Below, one piece after another: positions 1 to 8,131 of a stretch of 64,000 nucleotides of DNA. The first letter of the stretch is position 1, and each line of letters opens with the position of its first letter. This stretch comes from Aureimonas glaciei (lineage in GTDB: Bacteria; Pseudomonadota; Alphaproteobacteria; Rhizobiales; Rhizobiaceae), in assembly GCF_014643375.1 (NCBI RefSeq), contig NZ_BMJJ01000008.1:186001-250000 (forward strand), read 5' to 3'. The notes under the pieces were generated by a model. It had not been told where the DNA came from. It was given only the letters and a program-made list of their open reading frames with translations, and did not search any database. The translations under genes were made by a program, and so were the position numbers.

Positions 1-1
1 G

Positions 2-181
2 CAGGAGACGGGTGGTCCTCGGGTGCGGGCCGACCATGAATCGCGCTTCGGAACCTCGACGCTCGAACGCATCGTTCCCAATTCGGTCGGCGGCGAGGCC
101 GTGCTCGACTACCTGCCCGACGGCATTCGCTACACCCTCCTGATTCCGGACACGCAGTTCGAGGCGAACGAAGGCCGCTGA
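2..181 (+). CDS. Sensor histidine kinase, C-terminal end only (partial)
   Basis: Only the last 59 residues are present; the gene enters from the left edge. The visible part reads GGPRV followed by FGTSTLERIVPNSVGGEA and a closing beta-strand-rich segment. This is the usual end of the ATPase domain of HWE/HisKA_2-type histidine kinases, which carry a GFGT..LIER..GGE pattern. Such kinases autophosphorylate on histidine and signal to response regulators; in alphaproteobacteria many feed the general stress response. The next gene has an EcfG-type promoter, which fits that context, although the kinase's sensory domain lies outside the window. The class assignment rests on a short segment. Confidence 0.7.
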   Translation, partial: QETGGPRVRADHESRFGTSTLERIVPNSVGGEAVLDYLPDGIRYTLLIPDTQFEANEGR

Positions 182-280
182 GGCCACGCGATTTTTGCGT
201 CGCCCGGATTGCCCTCCTGTCTCCCCGCTTCTCAACACGAACCTGTTATCTATTCGTTGAAGATTTCCGCTGCGTCAGCT

Positions 281-306
281 GGAACGCACTTGCTTCGTCT
301 CCCGTT
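281..306 (+). promoter_or_regulatory. EcfG-type (general stress response) promoter
   Basis: GGAAC at 281-285 and CGTT at 303-306 are separated by exactly 17 nt. This matches the established alphaproteobacterial EcfG consensus GGAAC-N16/17-CGTT in every fixed position. It sits 24 nt before the start codon of the small gene at 330, a normal distance for a promoter with a short 5' leader. Confidence 0.7.
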
Positions 307-329
307 ATGGGTGGGAAGGAGTAATCTCG

Positions 330-620
330 ATGGAACACATCGCCGCATTCATGTTACTGGTTGGTTGCAATGCCGACGCGTCCGTATGCCAGGAAATTCC
401 AGTTCCTGTCGCAGCGTACGAAGATCAGGCTGAATGCTCGCGCGCTTTGTCCCTCCAGATGCGCCTGAGCGGAACGAGCGACGCCAAGGTCTACGGCGCC
501 TGCAAGGCGGTCGACGAGAGCGTCTTCGAGCAGTCCGCCAGCGTCGACTGGTCAATCAGCAAGGGCGGACAGTTGCTCGTGACCTTCGATGCGGAGCCGC
601 AGATCGTCGCCTCGCGCTAA
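330..620 (+). CDS. Small conserved-type hypothetical protein, stress-promoter driven
   Basis: A 96-residue protein of unknown function. The start is supported by a Shine-Dalgarno sequence (GGAAGGAG) about 10 nt upstream. The first 14 residues are hydrophobic and end in a cysteine (LLVGCNADASVC), so a weak lipoprotein or export signal is possible but not convincing. Four cysteines are present (residues about 13, 20, 36 and 58), which would suit an exported disulfide-bonded protein. The EcfG promoter directly upstream suggests induction by general stress. No family is recognised by eye. It lies between the kinase tail and two small lipoproteins. Confidence 0.65.
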   Translation: MEHIAAFMLLVGCNADASVCQEIPVPVAAYEDQAECSRALSLQMRLSGTSDAKVYGACKAVDESVFEQSASVDWSISKGGQLLVTFDAEPQIVASR

Positions 621-739
621 CGTCGAGACGCCCTCCTGGGGCTCGTTCCTGATGCGCCCAGTTAATTTTAGAATTGATGGAACAGAATTGGCCCTGTAAG
701 GCTTTATTCAGGGACGAATGCAGCGAGGGTAGAAGTTTC

Positions 740-1021
740 ATGAAAATCGTAATGGCAGGTACACTGGTCAGCCTGATGCTGGTCGCCAGCGGATGTTCGC
801 AGACCGACCGCAGCACCGGGACGGGCGCCCTCATCGGTGGTTTGGGTGGCGCTGCCATCGGTGCCGGCGTGTCGGGCAATGCGAAGGGCGCGCTGATCGG
901 CGGCGCAATCGGTGCCGGTGCTGGCGCAATCGCGGGCAACGTCATTGGGCGCTCGCAGGCCGGCGACTGCATCTACCGCGATTCGCGGACGGGTCAGCGT
1001 TACGTGGCTGCTTGCCCGTAA
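740..1021 (+). CDS. Glycine-zipper lipoprotein (17 kDa surface-antigen-like)
   Basis: A 93-residue outer-membrane-type lipoprotein. The start at 740 follows GAGGG; an in-frame upstream ATG at 674 would spoil the signal peptide. Residues 1-18 form a lipoprotein signal with lipobox VASGC, giving lipidated Cys19. Residues about 29-70 are a glycine-zipper stretch (repeats such as GALIGGLGGAAIGAG), typical of Rickettsia 17-kDa-antigen-like and YMGG proteins that sit in or against the outer membrane. The tail contains CIYRD...TGQRYVAACP, a common ending in rhizobial members. Expressed alone and followed by an intrinsic terminator. Confidence 0.82.
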   Translation: MKIVMAGTLVSLMLVASGCSQTDRSTGTGALIGGLGGAAIGAGVSGNAKGALIGGAIGAGAGAIAGNVIGRSQAGDCIYRDSRTGQRYVAACP

Positions 1022-1076
1022 GCCTATCCGGCCGGTAGGGCGGGTTGGTCCCGCATGCCTATTGACGAATTGATAG

Positions 1077-1106
1077 AGCACCGCCCCTCGGGCGGTGCTT
1101 TTTTTT
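1077..1106 (+). terminator. Intrinsic terminator after the glycine-zipper lipoprotein gene
   Basis: A perfect 10-bp stem (agcaccgccc / gggcggtgct) with a 3-nt loop runs directly into a tract of at least seven T residues. It lies 56 nt after the stop codon at 1021. This is the clearest Rho-independent terminator in the window. Confidence 0.92.
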
Positions 1107-1145
1107 GGCCATGACCCAGAATGCGCTGGGCGGATGGGGGGGCTG

Positions 1146-1427
1146 ATGCACCATATTCGATATATGACCGTTGCGGTCCTCGGTCTGGCTTTTCTGGGCG
1201 GGTGCACGGCCGACAAGCCTTTGCCACCCGTGTTCAATGCGGTCTTCGGTCTTTCGTCGGCACAGTCCAATCCCTATGCGGTTGGCAGGATCGACGAGAA
1301 ATCGGCTGGTCCCCGAGACACCGTCGTCGGCGCGGCGGCGAACAGTCCCGGCAATTGCATCTGGGAGGGCGATGGGGCGCGTCGGTTTCGGGACACCTGT
1401 CCCGAAGGCTATACGACCTCGCGCTAA
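1146..1427 (+). CDS. Small putative lipoprotein
   Basis: A 93-residue protein of unknown function. I place the start at ATG 1146, preceded by a G-rich run that can serve as ribosome site; the longer reading from 1095 starts inside the upstream terminator's T-tract and is unlikely. A hydrophobic segment ending in GLAFLGGC gives a credible lipobox with the acylated cysteine near residue 19. The mature part has two further cysteines (NCIWEGD and DTCPEGY) that could pair. The ending CIWEGDGARRFRDTCP echoes the CIYRDSRTGQRYVAACP end of the preceding lipoprotein, so the two may be distantly related small envelope proteins. Confidence 0.65.
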   Translation: MHHIRYMTVAVLGLAFLGGCTADKPLPPVFNAVFGLSSAQSNPYAVGRIDEKSAGPRDTVVGAAANSPGNCIWEGDGARRFRDTCPEGYTTSR

Positions 1428-1577
1428 CGATGCGGTCGCGGGAAACCGGGCCCGCGCCGACCACCCTGTCGCGTCCACGGTATTTGCCGTCCTCCTCGGC
1501 GGGCGCTATGGCAGGCGCGAACTGAGACGAATCTCGCATCGACATCCCGGTGGATGCCCAAAGAGAAGGTGACAGGC

Positions 1578-2768
1578 ATGACCGTCACGCCAAAGGATCA
1601 GATCCTCGCCGTTCTGAAGTCGCTCGTCGCCCCGGATGGTCGCGGCGACGTCGTCGGCCGCGGGATGGTCTCCGATATCTTCATCGCCGACGGGAAGGCC
1701 TTCTTCTCGCTGTCGGTTCCGGCCGCATCGGCCGAGGTGTTCGAGCCGTTTCGACGGCTGGCCGAAGCGGAGGTGGCCAAGCTCGACGGCATCACCTCGG
1801 TCATGGTCGCTTTGACCGCCGAGAAACTGCCGGGCAGCGCTCCTCAGACGCGGCCCGCCGTCTCCCCGGGCGCTCATTCCCATGCCGGCCACGCGCACCC
1901 CCATCACAAGCCGATCCCGAGCCGGGCGCCGCCACCGCCCGCCGCCCGCGCACCTTCGGGGAAGCCTGGCATTCCCGGCATCGAGCGGATCATCGCCGTG
2001 GCTTCCGGCAAGGGAGGCGTCGGCAAGTCGACGACCGCCGTCAATCTCGCGCTCGGTTTTGCCGCCCTCGGGCTGAAGGTCGGCCTACTCGACGCCGACA
2101 TCTACGGACCTTCGGTTCCCCGGCTCCTCGCGATCAAGGAAAAGCCCAGGAGCAACGGCCGCATCATCATTCCGATCGAGGCCTACGGCCTGAAGGCGAT
2201 GTCGATGGGGCTGCTCGTCGACGAGGAGACGCCGATGATCTGGCGGGGGCCGATGGTGATGTCGGCGCTGACGCAGATGCTGCGCGAGGTGGAGTGGGGG
2301 CAGCTCGACCTCCTGGTCGTCGACATGCCGCCGGGCACAGGCGACGCCCAGCTGACCATGGCGCAGCAGGTGCCGCTGGCCGGCGCCATCATCGTCTCCA
2401 CGCCACAGGACCTGGCGCTGCTGGATGCGCGCAAGGGGCTCGCCATGTTCCGCAAGGTCGACGTGCCGGTGCTCGGCATCGTCGAAAACATGAGCTATTT
2501 CGTGTGTCCCTCCTGCGGTGAGCGGTCCGACATCTTCGGTCATGGCGGCGCACGCGAGGAAGCCGCTCGTCTCGGTGTGCCCTTTCTCGGCGAGGTGCCG
2601 CTGCATATCCGCATCCGCGAGACATCCGATTCGGGCACGCCGGTCGTCGTCAGCGAGCCGGATGGAACGCATGCGCAGATCTACAAGGCCATCGCCGCGG
2701 CGGCCCTGGCATCCATGGATGTCGACGGCGCGACCCGTCAGACGGCACCCAGCATCGTATTCGAGTGA
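1578..2768 (+). CDS. mrp: Mrp/ApbC/NBP35-family Fe-S cluster carrier ATPase
   Basis: A 396-residue cytosolic scaffold or carrier that delivers Fe-S clusters to apoproteins. The start at 1578 is chosen over 1554 because GAGAAGG lies at ideal spacing before it. Residues about 1-75 are a DUF59/MIP18 domain. A linker rich in His and Pro follows (AHSHAGHAHPHHKP). The deviant Walker A motif SGKGGVGKS is at residues 143-151, and the Fe-S-binding CPSC motif at 310-313, the hallmark of this family, which binds a bridging [4Fe-4S] cluster as a dimer. Length is normal. It appears monocistronic; the next operon starts 125 nt later. Confidence 0.94.
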   Translation: MTVTPKDQILAVLKSLVAPDGRGDVVGRGMVSDIFIADGKAFFSLSVPAASAEVFEPFRRLAEAEVAKLDGITSVMVALTAEKLPGSAPQTRPAVSPGAHSHAGHAHPHHKPIPSRAPPPPAARAPSGKPGIPGIERIIAVASGKGGVGKSTTAVNLALGFAALGLKVGLLDADIYGPSVPRLLAIKEKPRSNGRIIIPIEAYGLKAMSMGLLVDEETPMIWRGPMVMSALTQMLREVEWGQLDLLVVDMPPGTGDAQLTMAQQVPLAGAIIVSTPQDLALLDARKGLAMFRKVDVPVLGIVENMSYFVCPSCGERSDIFGHGGAREEAARLGVPFLGEVPLHIRIRETSDSGTPVVVSEPDGTHAQIYKAIAAAALASMDVDGATRQTAPSIVFE

Positions 2769-2893
2769 GTGATCACAAATTAAGCTTGCATCGAAAATGC
2801 TAACGCTATGGGATGGCGCGTCAATGCCGGCCCTTGTTCACTGATCCGCGTTCGTGCAAATGCAGCCGGCATTCTTTCCAACGGAGATCGCCC

Positions 2894-4489
2894 ATGAAAC
2901 TGGTATCCACGCTTCTCGCAGCGACGGCTCTCGCCATGGCCTTCGGGTCGGCGGCATCCGCCAAGACCCTGGTCTACTGCTCCGAGGGCTCGCCGGAAGG
3001 CTTCGATCCCGGGCTCTACACCGCCGGAACGACCTTCGACGCGTCTTCCAAGCCGGTCTACAATCGCCTGACGGAATTCAAGCGTGGCACCACGGAAGTC
3101 ATTCCGGGTCTGGCCGAGAGCTGGGACGTTTCGGAAGACGGTCTCGAATACACGTTCAACCTGCGCAAGGGCGTGAAATTCCAGACGACCGAGTTCTTCA
3201 CCCCGACGCGTGACTTCAACGCTGACGACGTGATCTTCTCCTTCGAGCGCCAGGGCAACAAGGAAAACCCTTATTTCGCCTATGCCGGCGACGTGACCTG
3301 GGGCTACTACAACGACATGTCGATGCCCTCGCTGGTCAAGTCCTTCGAGAAGATCGACGACAACACCGTCAAGCTGACGCTGACGGCGCCGAACGCGCCG
3401 ATGATCGCAAATCTCGCGATGGACTTCGCCTCGATCATGTCGAAGGAATATGCCGACAAGCTGCTCGCCGACGGCACGCCGGAGAAGCTCAATCAGCAGC
3501 CGCTCGGCACTGGCCCCTTCCAGTTCGTCGCCTACCAGCAGGACGCGGTCATCCGCTATAAGGCCCATCCGGACTACTGGGGCGGCAAGCAGCCGATCGA
3601 CGATCTGGTCTTCGCGATCACCGCGGACGCCGCCGTCCGCCTGCAGCGCCTGAAGGCCGGCGAGTGCCACGTGGCCGGCTACCCCAACCCCGCCGACATT
3701 CCGGCGCTGAAGGCCGACTCGTCCGTCACCATGATGGAACAGCCGGGTCTGAACATCGGCTACCTCGCCTACAACACGACCCAGCCGCCCTTCGACAAGC
3801 CGGAGGTCCGTCGCGCCCTGAACATGGCGATCAACAAGGACGCCATTCTCGAGGCCGTCTATCCCGGCATCGGTCAGATCGCCAAGAACCCGATCCCGCC
3901 GACCATGTGGTCCTATGACGACTCGATCACCGACGACAAGTACGACCCCGAGGCGGCCAAGGCGGCGCTCGAGGCGGCTGGCGTCAAGGACCTGTCGATG
4001 AAGGTCTGGGCGATGCCGGTGGCGCGTCCGTACAACCCGAACGCGCGCCGCATGGCGGAGATGATGCAGGCCGACTTCGCCAAGGTCGGCGTGACGGTCG
4101 AGATCGTCACCTATGACTGGACGCAGTATCTGAAGCTGGCGGGCGATCCCAAGCACGACGGCGCGGTGCTGGCGGGCTGGACCGGCGACAATGGCGATCC
4201 GGACAACTTCCTCGCCATCCTCCTCGGCTGCGATGGCGTCGGTTCCGGCAACAAGGCCGCCTGGTGCAACAAGGACTACGACGCGCTGATCAAGAAGGCG
4301 TCGCAGATCTCCGACCAGACCGCGCGGGCGGACCTCTACCAGCAGGCCCAGGTCATCTTCAAGGACCAGGCGCCGTGGGCGACCATCGCGCATTCGCTGG
4401 TCAGCCTGCCGATGTCGACCAAGGTCTCGGGCTATCTGATGGATCCGCTCGGCTCGCACCGCTTCGACGGCGTCGACATCACCGAATAG
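2894..4489 (+). CDS. dppA: ABC transporter periplasmic dipeptide/oligopeptide-binding protein
   Basis: A 531-residue family-5 solute-binding protein (SBP_bac_5), the periplasmic receptor of the importer encoded downstream. Residues 1-23 are a Sec signal peptide with cleavage after ASA. The mature protein begins KTLVYCSEGSPEGFDPG and contains the family pattern ...VIPGLAESWDVSEDGLEYTFNLRKGVKF. This opening is typical of rhizobial DppA-type proteins, although related proteins bind other peptides or haem. ATG 2894 has CGGAG upstream; the longer frame from 2813 has no signal peptide. A strong hairpin follows the gene, so it is probably made in excess over the membrane parts. Confidence 0.9.
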   Translation: MKLVSTLLAATALAMAFGSAASAKTLVYCSEGSPEGFDPGLYTAGTTFDASSKPVYNRLTEFKRGTTEVIPGLAESWDVSEDGLEYTFNLRKGVKFQTTEFFTPTRDFNADDVIFSFERQGNKENPYFAYAGDVTWGYYNDMSMPSLVKSFEKIDDNTVKLTLTAPNAPMIANLAMDFASIMSKEYADKLLADGTPEKLNQQPLGTGPFQFVAYQQDAVIRYKAHPDYWGGKQPIDDLVFAITADAAVRLQRLKAGECHVAGYPNPADIPALKADSSVTMMEQPGLNIGYLAYNTTQPPFDKPEVRRALNMAINKDAILEAVYPGIGQIAKNPIPPTMWSYDDSITDDKYDPEAAKAALEAAGVKDLSMKVWAMPVARPYNPNARRMAEMMQADFAKVGVTVEIVTYDWTQYLKLAGDPKHDGAVLAGWTGDNGDPDNFLAILLGCDGVGSGNKAAWCNKDYDALIKKASQISDQTARADLYQQAQVIFKDQAPWATIAHSLVSLPMSTKVSGYLMDPLGSHRFDGVDITE

Positions 4490-4508
4490 TTTCGGTTAAG
4501 AGAAGGTC

Positions 4509-4558
4509 GAGCGGCGTTGGAAGGGCAGTCAGTCCTTCCGGCGCCGCTCTTCAGTTTT
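4509..4558 (+). terminator. Long hairpin between binding-protein gene and rest of the dpp operon
   Basis: Arms 4509-4524 and 4534-4549 pair over 16 bp, with two U-G wobbles and a 9-nt loop, followed by TTCAGTTTT. The weak U-tract suggests partial termination or 3'-end stabilisation of the dppA message rather than a full stop. This is a common device for making binding protein in excess over permease. Confidence 0.65.
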
Positions 4559-4572
4559 GGGAACGCTTCCGA

Positions 4573-5055
4573 ATGACGATTTTCCGGCCGCTGGCCGATA
4601 GTGGCGCCGAGGCGGACAGGGTGGCAGCCCTCTGGCACGACAGCTGGCACGATGGCCACGCTGCGCTGCTGCCGCCCCCGATCGTGGCGCAGCGCGACCT
4701 CGGCTCCTTTGCCGCCCGGCTGGTGCCGCTGGCAGCCCAGAGCATGGTCGCCGTCGAGGACGGCACCATCGTCGGTTTCGGCGCGCTCGTCGAAGACGAA
4801 ATCGACCAGCTCTTCGTGGCGCGGGACGCGCGCGGGACGACGGTCGCCGCCGGTCTTCTCGCCGCGCTCGAGGACCGCCTGCGGGACGCCGGCGTGACAC
4901 GCGCCGAGGTCCAGTGTCTCCAAGGCAACGACCGGGCGCTCGCCTTCTACGCGCGGCACGGCTGGAACGTCACCGGCCGCGCGGACCTGCCGCTTTGGAT
5001 GCCGGAAGGCCAATCGGCGAGCCACCCGACCCTCATGCTCGCCAAGGATCTTTGA
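4573..5055 (+). CDS. GNAT-family N-acetyltransferase inside the dpp operon
   Basis: A 160-residue acetyltransferase that would transfer an acetyl group from acetyl-CoA to an amine. The fold signature is visible: a beta-strand VGFGALVEDEIDQLFVARDARGTTVAAGLLAALEDRLR (motif A with degenerate R/Q-x-x-G-x-G/A) and the closing QGNDRALAFYARHGW, a standard GNAT motif B. The start at 4573 begins the fold correctly; the frame is open further upstream only because it runs through dppA. It lies 83 nt after dppA and 3 nt before dppB, so it is co-transcribed with the importer. That suggests it may modify an imported peptide or amino compound; the substrate is unknown. Confidence 0.82.
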   Translation: MTIFRPLADSGAEADRVAALWHDSWHDGHAALLPPPIVAQRDLGSFAARLVPLAAQSMVAVEDGTIVGFGALVEDEIDQLFVARDARGTTVAAGLLAALEDRLRDAGVTRAEVQCLQGNDRALAFYARHGWNVTGRADLPLWMPEGQSASHPTLMLAKDL

Positions 5056-5058
5056 GCC

Positions 5059-6066
5059 ATGTTCGGATATCTGCTGAAGCGCATCGGCCTGCTGATCCCG
5101 ACCTTCATCGGGGTGACGCTCGTCTCCTTCCTCTTCATCCGCCTTCTGCCGGGCGACCCGATCATCGCCATGGCCGGCGAGCGCGGCCTGTCGCCCGAGC
5201 GCTACGCCCAGCTGGTGGCGCAGTTCGGCTATGACCGGCCGCTCTACGTCCAGTACTTCACCTATTTCTGGGACGTCCTGCACGGCGACTTCGGCCAGTC
5301 GATCTCGACGAAACAGCCGGTGCTGCGTGAGTTCATGAACCTCTTCCCGGCCACGATCGAGCTTTCGCTGGTCGCCATCATCCTCGCCGTCATCATCGGC
5401 ATTCCCGCCGGCGTCTTCGCCGCGGTGAAGCGCGGCTCCTGGTTCGACCAGTCGATCATGGGCACGGCGCTGGTCGGCTATTCCATGCCGATCTTCTGGT
5501 GGGGGCTGCTGCTGATCATCTTCTTCTCGGGCTATCTGCAGTGGACGCCGGTCTCCGGGCGGATCTCGCTGATGTACTTCTTTCCGCCGGTCACCGGCTT
5601 CATGCTGATCGACAGCCTGCTGTCGGGCCAGCCCGGCGCCTTCAAGTCGGCGCTCAGCCATCTCATCCTGCCCTCGATCGTGCTCGGCACCATTCCGCTG
5701 GCCGTGATCGCCCGGCAGACGCGCTCGGCCATGCTCGAAGTCCTCGGCGAGGACTTTGTCCGCACCGCGCGTGCGAAAGGTCTCTCGCGCTTTCGCGTCG
5801 TCTCCATCCATGCGCTGCGCAATGCGCTGATCCCGGTGGTGACGACGATCGGCCTGCAGGTCGGCGTGCTGCTCGCCGGCGCCATCCTCACCGAGACGAT
5901 CTTCTCCTGGCCGGGCATCGGCAAGTGGATGGTCGATTCCGTGTTCAAGCGCGACTACCCCGTCGTGCAGGGCGGACTTCTCCTCGTCGCCGTCATCATC
6001 ATGGTGGTCAACCTCATCGTCGACCTTCTCTACGGTCTCATCAATCCAAGGGTCAGAGCACGATGA
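5059..6066 (+). CDS. dppB: Dipeptide ABC transporter permease DppB
   Basis: A 335-residue inner-membrane permease of the peptide/nickel importer family. It starts MFGYLLKRIGLLIPTFIGVTLVSF, the standard first helix of DppB/OppB, and has about six membrane segments. The coupling (EAA) loop is RTARAKGLSRFRVVSIHALRNALIP near residues 235-260, where the ATPase subunits dock. Length is typical. The gene follows the GNAT gene by 3 nt and overlaps dppC by ATGA, so the permease pair is translationally coupled. Forms the channel with DppC. Confidence 0.95.
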   Translation: MFGYLLKRIGLLIPTFIGVTLVSFLFIRLLPGDPIIAMAGERGLSPERYAQLVAQFGYDRPLYVQYFTYFWDVLHGDFGQSISTKQPVLREFMNLFPATIELSLVAIILAVIIGIPAGVFAAVKRGSWFDQSIMGTALVGYSMPIFWWGLLLIIFFSGYLQWTPVSGRISLMYFFPPVTGFMLIDSLLSGQPGAFKSALSHLILPSIVLGTIPLAVIARQTRSAMLEVLGEDFVRTARAKGLSRFRVVSIHALRNALIPVVTTIGLQVGVLLAGAILTETIFSWPGIGKWMVDSVFKRDYPVVQGGLLLVAVIIMVVNLIVDLLYGLINPRVRAR

Positions 6067-6995
6067 GCGTCCAAGAATCAGCCGAGGGCATTGGCACCGA
6101 CATCCCCGACCGCAAGCCGAAGCGCAGCATGCGGGCGCAGCAGTTCGCCGAGTTCTGGTACTATTTCTCGGTGAACAAGGGCGCCGTCGTCGGGCTCGTC
6201 GTCTTCACCCTGATCGTCCTGGCGGCGATCCTCGCGCCTGTCATCGCGCCGCACAGCCCGACGCTGCAGGACCGGTCGGCCCTGCTCATCCCGCCCTTCT
6301 GGCAGGAGGGCGGCCGTCTGGAATTCCTGCTCGGCACCGATCCGGTCGGACGCGACATCCTCACGCGCCTCCTCTACGGCGCGCGCTATTCGCTGTTCGT
6401 CGGCGTTTTCGTCGTGGCGCTGTCGGTCTCCACCGGCATCGCCATCGGCCTGCTCGCGGGCTATTTCCGCGGCTGGCTGGACACGGCGATCATGCGGATC
6501 ATGGACATCATCCTGGCCTTTCCGTCGCTGCTCCTGGCGCTCGTTCTCGTCGCCATTCTCGGGCCGGGCCTGCTCAGCGCCATGATCGCGATCGCGCTCA
6601 CCTACCAGCCGCATTTCGTCCGGCTGACGCGCGCCTCGGTCATGGCGGAGAAGGAGCGGGAATACGTCACCGCCGCCCGCGTCGTCGGGGCCTCGCCGTT
6701 CCGCCTGATGGTGGTCACCATCCTGCCAAACTGCCTAGGGCCGCTGATAGTCCAGTCGACGCTGTCCTTCTCCAACGCCATCCTCGACGCTGCGGCTCTC
6801 GGCTTCCTCGGCATGGGCGCGCAGCCGCCGACGCCGGAATGGGGCACGATGCTCGCCGAAGCGCGCGAATTCGTGCTGCGCGCCTGGTGGGTGGTGACCT
6901 TTCCGGGGCTCGCCATCCTCATCACGGTGCTGGCGATCAACCTCGTCGGCGACGGCCTGCGCGACGCGCTCGATCCGAAGCTGAAACGGAGTTGA
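6063..6995 (+). CDS. dppC: Dipeptide ABC transporter permease DppC
   Basis: A 310-residue second permease. Start ATG 6063 overlaps the dppB stop (ATGA). An N-terminal hydrophilic stretch (residues 1-40) is followed by the OppC N-terminal helix (KGAVVGLVVFTLIVLAAILAP), the LLGTDPVGRDILTRLLYGAR signature typical of DppC/OppC, and an EAA loop EYVTAARVVGASPFRLMVVTILP. It pairs with DppB to form the translocation path. A 152-nt space separates it from the ATPase genes; I see no terminator there, so the operon probably continues. Confidence 0.95.
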   Translation: MSVQESAEGIGTDIPDRKPKRSMRAQQFAEFWYYFSVNKGAVVGLVVFTLIVLAAILAPVIAPHSPTLQDRSALLIPPFWQEGGRLEFLLGTDPVGRDILTRLLYGARYSLFVGVFVVALSVSTGIAIGLLAGYFRGWLDTAIMRIMDIILAFPSLLLALVLVAILGPGLLSAMIAIALTYQPHFVRLTRASVMAEKEREYVTAARVVGASPFRLMVVTILPNCLGPLIVQSTLSFSNAILDAAALGFLGMGAQPPTPEWGTMLAEAREFVLRAWWVVTFPGLAILITVLAINLVGDGLRDALDPKLKRS

Positions 6996-7147
6996 GGTCT
7001 CACTGTTCAACCGGCTCCGCCCTTCTGCGCTCAGGAGACGGGCCGGAAATTGGTGAGGCCGCCAACAGGCTTTGGTCGCGGTTGGGGCAGGGGCATCAGA
7101 TGCCTCCGATGGCCCGACGCAAGACAAGACAGACGGTGATGTAAGCT

Positions 7148-8131
7148 ATGACACTCCTCCGCCTCCGCAATCTCTCCGTCACCTTCGCCACTGCCTCCGG
7201 GCCGTTCAAGGCGGTCGACGGCGTCGATCTCAGCGTCGATGCCGGCGACGTGCTCGGCATCGTCGGCGAGTCCGGCTCCGGCAAGTCGGTCGCCATGCTC
7301 GGCCTGATGGGCCTGCTGCCGCCCTCCGCGACGGTCACCGCCGACGAGATGTCGTTCGAGGGTCGCGACATGCTGACCATGAGCGACCGCGACCGCCGCG
7401 CCATCATCGGCCGCGACATCGCGATGATCTTTCAGGAGCCGGTCGCCAGCCTCAATCCCTGCTTCAACGTCGGCTTCCAGATCGGCGAAAGCCTGAAGAC
7501 GCATCTCGGCCTCGGTTCCAGCGAGCGCAAGCACCGCACGATCGAGCTGCTCACCAAGGTCGGCATCTCCGAGCCGGAGCGGCGGATGAAGGCGTTTCCG
7601 CACCAGCTGTCGGGCGGCATGAGCCAGCGCGTGATGATCGCCATGGCGATCTCCTGCAACCCGAAACTCCTCATCGCCGATGAGCCGACGACGGCGCTCG
7701 ACGTCACCATCCAGGCGCAGATCCTCGATCTCCTGCTCGATCTGCAGAAGGAGAAGGGCATGGCGATGATCCTGATCACCCACGACATGGGCGTCATCGC
7801 CGAGACGGCGCAGCGCGTCGTCGTGCAATATGCCGGCCAGCAGGTCGAGCGCCAGGCGGTGGCCGAGCTGTTCGAGGCACCGCACCACCCCTATACCTCG
7901 GCCCTCCTCGACGCGATTCCCGAGCGCGCGACGGGCAAGCGCCTGCCGACCATTCCCGGCGTCGTGCCGGGGCAGGGCGACGGGCCCGACGGCTGCCTGT
8001 TCAACCCGCGCTGCCCACGCGCCGACGATGTCTGCCGCACGGTGTTTCCGCCGCGCCAGCCGCCGGCGCTCGGCGAGGCGCTCTGCCACTATCCCTTGAA
8101 CGCGCCCATCGTCGCGGGAGAAGCCGCATGA
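7148..8131 (+). CDS. dppD: Dipeptide ABC transporter ATP-binding protein DppD
   Basis: A 327-residue cytoplasmic ATPase of the importer. Walker A is GESGSGKS near residues 39-46, the signature is LSGGMSQRVMIA, and Walker B is LLIADEPTTALD. The C-terminal oligopeptide-transporter extension contains CLFNPRCPRADDVC, a cysteine motif characteristic of the DppD/OppD subgroup that in some members holds an Fe-S cluster. The start has only a weak ribosome site. It overlaps dppF by ATGA. The D and F subunits form a heterodimer that powers transport. Confidence 0.94.
   Translation: MTLLRLRNLSVTFATASGPFKAVDGVDLSVDAGDVLGIVGESGSGKSVAMLGLMGLLPPSATVTADEMSFEGRDMLTMSDRDRRAIIGRDIAMIFQEPVASLNPCFNVGFQIGESLKTHLGLGSSERKHRTIELLTKVGISEPERRMKAFPHQLSGGMSQRVMIAMAISCNPKLLIADEPTTALDVTIQAQILDLLLDLQKEKGMAMILITHDMGVIAETAQRVVVQYAGQQVERQAVAELFEAPHHPYTSALLDAIPERATGKRLPTIPGVVPGQGDGPDGCLFNPRCPRADDVCRTVFPPRQPPALGEALCHYPLNAPIVAGEAA

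Noticed and set aside
2787-2815. CTTGCA...CTATGG as the dpp promoter
   Set aside because: The spacer is 15 nt, short for the alphaproteobacterial consensus, so I leave the dpp promoter unassigned.
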